Assembly: GCF_030553075.1 (NCBI RefSeq) | Contig: NZ_CP130701.1 | Coordinates: 2,976,001-3,040,000 of the forward strand | Length of the DNA: 64,000 nucleotides | Origin: Halomonas sp. I5-271120 | GTDB lineage: Bacteria > Pseudomonadota > Gammaproteobacteria > Pseudomonadales > Halomonadaceae | Direction of reading: 5' to 3' | In this document: positions 57,999-64,000 of the stretch, one piece after another | How positions within the stretch are numbered: the stretch's first letter is position 1 | Layout of the letters: each line of letters begins with the position of its first letter | Program-made: the position numbers and the translations under genes | The notes under the pieces: generated by a model | What the model was told of the DNA's origin: nothing | The model's input: the letters and a program-made list of their open reading frames with translations, nothing else | The model's database searches: none

Positions 57999-58936
57999 CT
58001 GTCTTTGAGCCCCTGTCCCCGGTGACGTCGCCCCCCTTGACCAGCGGTCATTCCCTCACCAGCGGCCATCGCTTCGATGGCGAGCGTCACTGGGCCGCCG
58101 CCATCGAGCTCGGCTTTACCCGCCGTGAAGAGCCCGCCGGCAGCATGACCCGTCTGACCCGTGCCCGCCACCAGGGCCCACTGCGGGTTCAGCGGCCCTT
58201 TTATCCTGAGCCTCGCGGTGTCGAGGGAGAAGCCGGCAGCTGTCATGTCTATCTGCTGCACCCGCCCGGCGGGCTGGTCAGCGGCGATGCCCTCTCTATC
58301 GGTGCCGAGGTGGGCCCGGGCGCCCGGGCGCTGATCACCACGCCGGCCGCCAACAAGCTCTATCGGGCCGACAGCCACGGGGTGGCCTGGGCCCAGCATA
58401 CAAAGCTTAGGGTGCAGGCCGGTGGCGAACTCGAGTGGCTGCCCCAGGAAACCATCGCCTTCGATGGCTCCCGTGGTGTGCAGAGCACCGAGCTTGCGCT
58501 TGAAAAGGAGGCGCGCTGCCTGGGTTGGGAGGTGCTGGCGCTCGGTCGCCCGGCCGGTGAACTGCCATTCGTCTCCGGGCATCTCGAGCAGCGCTTTTCC
58601 CTGACCCGCGACGGTCGCCCCCTGTGGCATGAGCGTCAGCTCCTCGACCCTACGCATCCACGCTTTTCAGGGCGCTGGGGGCAGGGCGGAGCCAGTGTGC
58701 AAGCCACCCTGTGGGCGGTGGGCCTCGATGATGAGGCCGGCGCCGTTGCCATGCTGCGTGAGGCGCTGCCGGCCTCGCCCCGTTGGGCAGTGACGCTGCG
58801 CCAGGGCGTGCTGCTGCTGCGCTATCTCGGCGATGAACGTAACGAGGCCTGGGCGCTTTGCCAGGCGGCCTGGATGCGGCTGCGGCCTTTGCTGTTGGGC
58901 CGAGAGGCCTGCGTGCCGCGCATCTGGATGACCTGA
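57995..58936 (+). CDS. ureD: Urease accessory protein UreD (UreH)
   Basis: UreD forms the scaffold with UreF and UreG that loads nickel into apo-urease. The 313-residue product has the family blocks VQRPFYPEPRG, CHVYLLHPPGGLVSGDALSI and TTPAANKLYRADSHGVAWAQHTKLRV and LEWLPQETIAFDGS. Its start overlaps urtE by 4 nt. Confidence 0.94.
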   Translation: MTVFEPLSPVTSPPLTSGHSLTSGHRFDGERHWAAAIELGFTRREEPAGSMTRLTRARHQGPLRVQRPFYPEPRGVEGEAGSCHVYLLHPPGGLVSGDALSIGAEVGPGARALITTPAANKLYRADSHGVAWAQHTKLRVQAGGELEWLPQETIAFDGSRGVQSTELALEKEARCLGWEVLALGRPAGELPFVSGHLEQRFSLTRDGRPLWHERQLLDPTHPRFSGRWGQGGASVQATLWAVGLDDEAGAVAMLREALPASPRWAVTLRQGVLLLRYLGDERNEAWALCQAAWMRLRPLLLGREACVPRIWMT

Positions 58937-58944
58937 CAGCAGCC

Positions 58945-59014
58945 GGAAGCTTGAAGCCAGAAGCCGGAAGAGATCGCCATCCGGCCAATGCGGGGCTTCA
59001 GGCTTCCATCTTCC
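58945..59014. repeat. Large imperfect inverted repeat between ureD and ureA
   Basis: Arms of 21 bp (58945-58965 and 58994-59014) pair at 17 of 21 positions around a 28-nt loop. Each arm is itself built from repeated gaagc[ct]-type blocks. It resembles a REP-like element; whether it recurs in the genome cannot be told from one window. Confidence 0.65.
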
Positions 59015-59095
59015 AGGCGCGTAGCGTCGCTCTTCCAGCTTGGGAGCGACAGCCTGGGCACAGAAGATAAACAACATGATTTGGGAGCTACTCCG

Positions 59096-59398
59096 ATGGA
59101 ACTGACCCCGAGAGACAAGGACAAGCTGTTGCTGTTCACCGCGGCGCTGCTTGCCGAGCGTCGCCGTGCCCGCGGGCTCAAGCTCAACTACCCCGAGGCG
59201 GTAGCGCTGATCAGCGCCGAGATCATGGAAGGCGCCCGAGATGGGCGCAGCGTGGCCGAGATGATGAGCGCAGGCCGCGAGATTCTGACCCGCGAGGACG
59301 TCATGGAAGGGGTGGCCGAGATGGTCGACGAGGTGCAGGTCGAGGCGACTTTCCCGGATGGGACCAAGCTTGTCACCGTCCACAACCCCATTGTCTAA
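59096..59398 (+). CDS. ureA: Urease subunit gamma
   Basis: The 100-residue structural subunit has the standard start [39 protein letters not shown] and ends [19 protein letters not shown]. It joins UreB and UreC in the cytoplasmic trimeric enzyme. GGGAG lies ~8 nt before ATG 59096. Confidence 0.97.
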   Translation: MELTPRDKDKLLLFTAALLAERRRARGLKLNYPEAVALISAEIMEGARDGRSVAEMMSAGREILTREDVMEGVAEMVDEVQVEATFPDGTKLVTVHNPIV

Positions 59399-59462
59399 AA
59401 CTGGCTGCACTCGGTCATGCTGTGTTGGCTTCGCATCAAAAAGTGCTCATTTACAGTCGTAA

Positions 59463-59491
59463 ACTCGTGCGCGAGTCCGATCCTTTTTTTT
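59463..59491 (+). other. Terminator-like element between ureA and ureB
   Basis: A 5-bp hairpin ACTCG-TGCG-CGAGT (59463-59476) is followed 7 nt later by eight T residues, in a 164-bp AT-richer gap. It is too weak to be a sure terminator but could attenuate or cut the transcript. Confidence 0.35.
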
Positions 59492-59562
59492 GCTGCTTGC
59501 CGCCTTGCCTGACCATCTTTCGCTCAGTTTTAGCTATTTATTACATCGACGAGGCAGAGCTG

Positions 59563-59889
59563 ATGATTCCCGGCGAGTATCAATTGAAGGACGGCGAGAT
59601 CGCGCTGTGTGAAGGGCTCACGCGGATCACCGTGACCGTTGCCAATACCGGTGATAGGCCGATTCAGGTCGGCTCCCATTATCACTTCTTCGAGGCCAAT
59701 CCGGCGCTGGACTTCGATCGTGCGGCGACCCGTGGCCACCGTCTGGACGTGGCCGCGGGTACGGCGATTCGCTTTGAACCCGGCCAGAAGCGTGAGGTGA
59801 CGCTGATTCCCTTCGCCGGCACCCGTACCGTCTATGGCTTTCGTCAGCAAGTGATGGGCGCGCTGGATGGCAAAGGAGAGACATCATGA
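59563..59889 (+). CDS. ureB: Urease subunit beta
   Basis: The 108-residue product has the conserved [41 protein letters not shown] and [21 protein letters not shown] 59563 has GAGG 8 nt upstream; the frame opened at 59422 is intergenic. The stop overlaps the ureC ATG by 4 nt. Confidence 0.97.
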   Translation: MIPGEYQLKDGEIALCEGLTRITVTVANTGDRPIQVGSHYHFFEANPALDFDRAATRGHRLDVAAGTAIRFEPGQKREVTLIPFAGTRTVYGFRQQVMGALDGKGETS

Positions 59890-61601
59890 AGCCGGATTCA
59901 AGCATTAGCCGAAAGGCCTATGCCGATATGTATGGCCCGACCGTCGGCGACCGGGTCCGCCTGGGCGACACCGAGCTGTGGATCGAGGTCGAACGTGACG
60001 CCGCCTCCTATGGCGATGAGGTCAAGTTCGGCGGCGGCAAGGTGATCCGTGATGGCATGGGCCAGAGCCAGCGTGCCGATGACTCGGTGATGGACACGGT
60101 GATCACCAATGCGCTGATTCTCGACTGGTGGGGCGTCGTCAAGGCGGACGTGGGCCTGCAGGCCGGACGCATCGTGGCCATCGGCAAGGCCGGCAACCCG
60201 GACACTCAGCCGGGTGTCGAGATCGTCATCGGTCCGGGCACCGAGGTGATCGCGGGCGAGGGCAAGATTCTCACCGCCGGCGGCATCGATGCTCATATCC
60301 ACTTCATCTGCCCCCAGCAGGTCGATGAGGCGCTGATGAGCGGGGTGACCACCATGCTCGGCGGCGGGACCGGTCCGGCCACCGGCTCCAATGCCACCAC
60401 CTGCACGCCGGGCGCCTGGCACATCGGAAAGATGCTGCAGGCGGTGGATTCGTTGCCCATGAATATCGGCTTTCTGGGCAAGGGCAACGCCAGCCTGCCC
60501 GAGGCGCTGGAGGCGCAGCTCGAGGCGGGGGCCATGGGGCTCAAGCTCCACGAGGACTGGGGCACCACGCCTGCGTCCATCGACGCCTGTCTGTCGGTAG
60601 CCGAGCGCTATGACGTTCAGGTGGCGATCCATACCGATACCCTTAACGAGTCGGGGTTCGTCGAGGACACCCTGGCGGCGTTCAAGGAACGTGGCATCCA
60701 CACCTATCACACCGAAGGGGCCGGGGGCGGTCACGCGCCGGATATCCTCACCGCCTGCGCCAAGCCCTATGTGCTGCCCTCATCGACCAATCCGACCCGG
60801 CCCTACACGATCAACACGATCGATGAGCATCTGGACATGCTGATGGTGTGCCACCACCTCGATCCTAATATTCCCGAGGACGTGGCCTTCGCCGATTCGC
60901 GCATCCGCCGCGAGACCATCGCTGCCGAGGATATCCTGCATGACATGGGGGTGATTTCGATGATCGCCTCGGATTCCCAGGCCATGGGCCGGGTGGGCGA
61001 AGTGATCTGCCGTACCTGGCAGACGGCCCACAAGATGAAGGTTCAGCGCGGCTTGCTGCCGGAAGACCAAGCGCGTGGTGCCGACAACCTGCGTGCCCGG
61101 CGCTACATCGCCAAGTACACCATCAATCCGGCAATCACCCACGGCATCGCCCACGAGGTGGGCTCGATCGAGGTCGGCAAGCTGGCCGACCTGGTGCTGT
61201 GGGATCCGGCCTTCTTCGGCGTCAAGCCGGCGCTGATCGTCAAAGGCGGGATGATCGCCGCCGCCCCCATGGGCGATCCCAATGCGTCGATTCCCACGCC
61301 GCAGCCGGTGCACTACCGGCCGATGTTCGGCGCCTTCGGCAAGGCGGCCAGCGCCACGCGGCTTTCCTTCGTCAGTCAGGCGGCGCTGGAAGCGGGCGTC
61401 AAGGAACGCCTGGGACTCGATAGTCCGCTGGTGGCCTGTCGCGACACTCGGGCCGTGCGCAAGTCGGACATGAAACTCAACGATGCCTGTCCGGCGCTCA
61501 GTGTGGACTCACAGACCTATGAGGTGCGCGCCGATGGCGAGCTCTTGACCTGCGAGCCGGCCACCGAGCTGCCGCTGGCCCAGCGCTATCACTTATTCTG
61601 A
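59886..61601 (+). CDS. ureC: Urease subunit alpha
   Basis: UreC hydrolyses urea to ammonia and carbamate at a di-nickel centre. In the 571-residue product the metal ligands are visible: H137 and H139 (DAHIHFICP), the carbamylated K220 (GLKLHEDWG), H249, H275, and D363 by position. The mobile-flap Cys lies in [22 protein letters not shown] near residue 322. It overlaps ureB by 4 nt. Confidence 0.98.
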   Translation: MKPDSSISRKAYADMYGPTVGDRVRLGDTELWIEVERDAASYGDEVKFGGGKVIRDGMGQSQRADDSVMDTVITNALILDWWGVVKADVGLQAGRIVAIGKAGNPDTQPGVEIVIGPGTEVIAGEGKILTAGGIDAHIHFICPQQVDEALMSGVTTMLGGGTGPATGSNATTCTPGAWHIGKMLQAVDSLPMNIGFLGKGNASLPEALEAQLEAGAMGLKLHEDWGTTPASIDACLSVAERYDVQVAIHTDTLNESGFVEDTLAAFKERGIHTYHTEGAGGGHAPDILTACAKPYVLPSSTNPTRPYTINTIDEHLDMLMVCHHLDPNIPEDVAFADSRIRRETIAAEDILHDMGVISMIASDSQAMGRVGEVICRTWQTAHKMKVQRGLLPEDQARGADNLRARRYIAKYTINPAITHGIAHEVGSIEVGKLADLVLWDPAFFGVKPALIVKGGMIAAAPMGDPNASIPTPQPVHYRPMFGAFGKAASATRLSFVSQAALEAGVKERLGLDSPLVACRDTRAVRKSDMKLNDACPALSVDSQTYEVRADGELLTCEPATELPLAQRYHLF

Positions 61602-61656
61602 GCAGTGGGCGATAACCACACGTCAAGCGGCGCCGGTGGCAGGTCGAAGTGAGGGT

Positions 61657-61678
61657 CTTTTGCCATAGAAGGCAAAAG
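61657..61678 (+). other. Hairpin between ureC and ureE
   Basis: A perfect 8-bp stem CTTTTGCC / GGCAAAAG around a 6-nt loop lies 56 nt after ureC in the 151-bp gap. It may stabilise or process the structural-gene transcript relative to ureEFG. Confidence 0.5.
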
Positions 61679-61752
61679 TAGCGTACAGGGAGGTGTTTTC
61701 AGCGCCCTCGCGAGACTGCCACAGGATCAGCCGCGGACAATTTCTAGAGACG

Positions 61753-62319
61753 ATGCCAATGCTGAAATTGATCGAACGCCTGGGGTCCATCGAGGCGAGC
61801 CGGGCCAGCGACACCCTGACACTGCCCTTCGAGCTTCGCATGCGCGGGCGCCTCAAGGCGCAGAGCGATGGCGGGCAGGAAGTGGGGCTGTTTCTCGATC
61901 GCGGCCCGGTGCTTCGGGACGGAGAAGGCCTGGAAGCCGATAGCGGTGAGATCGTGATCATCCGTGCCGCGGCCGAACCGGTGGTCACGGCTCGGATTGA
62001 TGCCGGACTGGCACTGGCGAGGCTTTGCTATCACCTGGGCAACCGCCATGTGGCGCTGGCCATCGGCGCGGATGAGGAGGGCGGCTGGGTGCGCTTCCCG
62101 CCGGATCATGTGCTGGAGGAACTGGCCGAACGGCTGGGCGCCACTATCCATCATCACCAGGCGCCCTTCGACCCCGAGCCCGGCGCCTATGCTCAGGCAG
62201 GGCACGCACATGGCCATTCACACGGTCACTCGCATGGCCATTCTCACGACCACTCTCACGACCACTCTCATGGCAGTGAAGACGGCCACGGCGCGCATGA
62301 GCATGATCATGTGCACTGA
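61753..62319 (+). CDS. ureE: Urease accessory protein UreE (nickel metallochaperone)
   Basis: UreE brings nickel to the UreDFG-apourease complex. The ~188-residue product has the N-terminal peptide-binding-like domain and the metal-binding C-terminal domain (HLGNRHVALAI), then a ~40-residue histidine-rich tail (GHSHGHSHGHSHDHSHDHSHG...) that can hold several Ni ions. Both ATG 61753 and 61759 are possible starts. Its end overlaps ureF. Confidence 0.94.
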   Translation: MPMLKLIERLGSIEASRASDTLTLPFELRMRGRLKAQSDGGQEVGLFLDRGPVLRDGEGLEADSGEIVIIRAAAEPVVTARIDAGLALARLCYHLGNRHVALAIGADEEGGWVRFPPDHVLEELAERLGATIHHHQAPFDPEPGAYAQAGHAHGHSHGHSHGHSHDHSHDHSHGSEDGHGAHEHDHVH

Positions 62320-63022
62320 GTCGCGGGCACCTGCCGCGGAGGCTGCGGGTCAGGGCGATGATCTGGCCCTGCTGGGGCTGTTGCAGTTGGTCAGCCCGGC
62401 GCTGCCGATCGGTGCCTTTGCCTGGTCCCAGGGCCTTGAGAGCGCCTTCGAACTCGACTGGGTGCGCGACGAGGCGAGCCTTTACGCCTGGTTGTCCGGC
62501 GTGCTGGACGACGGCCTGTCACGCTGCGAGCTGCCGGTGCTGGCGCGCCAGCAAGCGGCCTTCGCGGTACAGGATGGCGAGGCGGTGGCGTACTGGGATG
62601 CCTGGCTGGCGGCCAGCCGCGAGACCCGTGAACTCGCCGAGGAAGACCAGCGGCTGGGGGCGGCGCTGACGCGGCTTCTTCGCAGCCTCGAGCTGTTGCC
62701 TGCAGCGTCCGAGCTACCGGATCAGGCCGGCTATGTGACGCTATTCGCCTGGCTGGCTCAGGTGCGCGGTGTACCGCCGCGCCAGGCGTTGCTGGGCTTT
62801 GCCTGGTCCTGGCTCGAGAACCAGCTGGCGGTGGCCTGCAAGGCGCTACCGCTGGGGCACACCGCCGCCCAGCGCCTCATCGAGCGGCTGCGGCCCGAGT
62901 TGGTGGTGGCCGTGGACCGCGCCCTCTCGTTTGATGACCACGAACTTGGCCCGCTGTTGCCGGGGCTGGCGTTGGCCAGCGCCCAGCACGAAACCCAATA
63001 CTCACGACTGTTCAGAAGCTGA
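62309..63022 (+). CDS. ureF: Urease accessory protein UreF
   Basis: UreF acts with UreD and UreG, gating GTP hydrolysis during nickel loading. The ~237-residue helical product has LLQLVSPALPIGAFAWSQGLESAFELDWV and GFAWSWLENQLAVACKALPLGHTAAQRL. Three in-frame ATGs (62297, 62303, 62309) lie in the end of ureE; the last overlaps it by 11 nt. The frame continuing to 61964 is a shadow of ureE. Confidence 0.93.
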   Translation: MCTESRAPAAEAAGQGDDLALLGLLQLVSPALPIGAFAWSQGLESAFELDWVRDEASLYAWLSGVLDDGLSRCELPVLARQQAAFAVQDGEAVAYWDAWLAASRETRELAEEDQRLGAALTRLLRSLELLPAASELPDQAGYVTLFAWLAQVRGVPPRQALLGFAWSWLENQLAVACKALPLGHTAAQRLIERLRPELVVAVDRALSFDDHELGPLLPGLALASAQHETQYSRLFRS

Positions 63023-63034
63023 AGGAGCACCCTC

Positions 63035-63700
63035 ATGAATCACTGCTTGCGTATCGGCGTCGGTGGCCCGGTCGGTTCGGGCAAGACCGCGCTCTTGAAG
63101 CAGCTGTGCCTGGCGCTGCGCGATTACTACGACATCGCCGTGGTGACCAACGACATCTATACCCGCGAAGATGCCGATTTCCTGCTGAGCCACGAGGCGC
63201 TGCCGGCTGACCGGATCCTTGGCGTCGAGACCGGTGGCTGCCCGCATACTGCGATTCGCGAGGATGCCTCGATGAATCTCGCCGCCATCGATGACCTGCA
63301 GGCTCGTCATCCTGGCCTCGAGCTGGTGCTGGTGGAATCCGGGGGCGACAACCTCTCGGCGACCTTCAGCCCAGAGCTCTCTGACCTGACGCTCTATGTG
63401 ATCGACGTTTCCGCCGGCGACAAGATTCCCCGCAAGGGTGGCCCAGGCATCACCAAGTCGGACCTGTTGATCATCAACAAGATCGACATTGCCGAGCAGG
63501 TGCATGCCTCTCTCGACGTGATGGAGCGGGATTCGAAGAAAATGCGCGGCGACCGTCCCTTCGTGTTCGCCAATCTCTACGACGGCGTCGGCGTCGAGGA
63601 GGTCATCCGCTTCATTCTGGACCGTGGGATGCTGCCGGAGCGCCGGCCATCGGCCGCGCGCGTCGGCAGCGATGCGCACGAGGCCAGCTCGGCGGTTTGA
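63035..63700 (+). CDS. ureG: Urease accessory GTPase UreG
   Basis: UreG hydrolyses GTP to drive nickel insertion. The 221-residue SIMIBI GTPase has the P-loop [13 protein letters not shown] at residues ~8-20, the metal-binding Cys-Pro-His motif [12 protein letters not shown] and the base-recognition motif NKIDIA. It follows ureF by 12 nt, with an AAGGAG ribosome-binding site. Confidence 0.97.
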   Translation: MNHCLRIGVGGPVGSGKTALLKQLCLALRDYYDIAVVTNDIYTREDADFLLSHEALPADRILGVETGGCPHTAIREDASMNLAAIDDLQARHPGLELVLVESGGDNLSATFSPELSDLTLYVIDVSAGDKIPRKGGPGITKSDLLIINKIDIAEQVHASLDVMERDSKKMRGDRPFVFANLYDGVGVEEVIRFILDRGMLPERRPSAARVGSDAHEASSAV

Positions 63701-63723
63701 GCGCGGCCGGTTCGCCACCTGAT

Positions 63724-63759
63724 TTCGTCATGCGCTGTACTTTCGTCATGCGCTGTACC
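63724..63759. repeat. 18-bp tandem duplication after ureG
   Basis: ttcgtcatgcgctgtac[t/c] occurs at 63724-63741 and 63742-63759, differing only in the last base. Confidence 0.88.
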
Positions 63760-63783
63760 CAAGAAAATGCACAACTTTCGGCT

Positions 63784-63805
63784 ACTCACGACTCACGACT
63801 CACGA
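63784..63805. repeat. 7-bp tandem repeat (three copies) before the hupE-like gene
   Basis: actcacg repeats three times in the 132-bp gap between ureG and the next gene. Confidence 0.75.
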
Positions 63806-63832
63806 CATTCAACTAAAAAGAAGGACGCTACC

Positions 63833-64000
63833 ATGCCCCGTGTTTCACGACTCACCGCTCTTGCCCTGGCGCCCCTGGCGCTGATTGCCGCCGGCGCGGC
63901 CAGCGCCCACGTCGGCCATGAGGCTAGTACGGGCGGCATGCTCGCCGGTTTTCTGCATCCGCTGACCGGGCTGGATCACCTGCTGGCACTATCGGCGATC
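63833..64000 (+). CDS. HupE/UreJ family protein (3' end outside window)
   Basis: The first 56 codons are visible: a signal-like helix (RVSRLTALALAPLALIAAGAASAH) and the HupE/UreJ start AHVGHEASTGGMLAGFLHPLTGLDHLLALSAI with its His-rich HPLTGLDHLL motif. HupE/UreJ proteins are membrane proteins that carry nickel for hydrogenase or urease, fitting its place after ureG. An AAAAAGAAGGA ribosome-binding site precedes the ATG. Confidence 0.88.
   Translation, partial: MPRVSRLTALALAPLALIAAGAASAHVGHEASTGGMLAGFLHPLTGLDHLLALSAI

Overview
The window looks like chromosomal DNA of a halophilic gammaproteobacterium, most likely Halomonas or another Halomonadaceae. This rests on high G+C coding sequence, the order fimV-truA-trpF-trpB-trpA-accD-folC-dedD-cvpA-purF-metZ (the Pseudomonas/Halomonas arrangement), and the mix of phhABR, Tct-type citrate transport, urease and ribose uptake genes. 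The genus is inferred; no rRNA or tRNA gene is present to confirm it. I see no prophage, insertion sequence, CRISPR array or defence island.

Layout. 1-11.6 kb: core metabolism on the + strand (pilus/polarity protein FimV, tRNA pseudouridylation, the end of tryptophan synthesis, acetyl-CoA carboxylase beta, folate, SPOR and CvpA envelope proteins, purine and methionine synthesis). 11.8-17.9 kb: cytochrome b561-YceI pair, a 2-oxoglutarate/Fe(II) dioxygenase, a GGDEF-EAL protein and a MATE exporter. 18-24 kb: D-amino-acid dehydrogenase and the phenylalanine catabolism unit phhABC with its regulator phhR. 23.9-28.8 kb: ribose ABC operon rbsDACBR, without rbsK. 28.8-38.7 kb: RecQ helicase, diguanylate cyclase, CFA synthase, thiamine-binding protein, a MarR-HlyD-DUF2955 export operon, argP and a frameshifted argO. 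39-44.6 kb: hpd, a sodium symporter, cysQ, cobA, rlpA. 44.6-51.8 kb: an IclR/TctD/TctE/binding-protein operon divergent from tctCBA. 52-64 kb: urea ABC transporter urtABCDE running straight into ureDABCEFG and a hupE-like gene cut by the window edge.

How the parts work together. PhhABC and Hpd form successive steps from phenylalanine and tyrosine towards homogentisate, and TyrR-like boxes occur upstream of both phhR and hpd. The urt-ure block imports urea and hydrolyses it; a consensus sigma-54 promoter in front of urtA implies nitrogen control. TctCBA imports a carboxylate, probably under the adjacent two-component system and IclR protein. ArgP and the broken argO would form a basic-amino-acid export pair.

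No wholly new multi-gene system is evident. The best leads are regulatory and structural: several perfect palindromes in front of single genes, repeated short tandem duplications (7-21 bp units) in intergenic DNA, a possible three-component sensing operon, and a clear one-base frameshift in argO.
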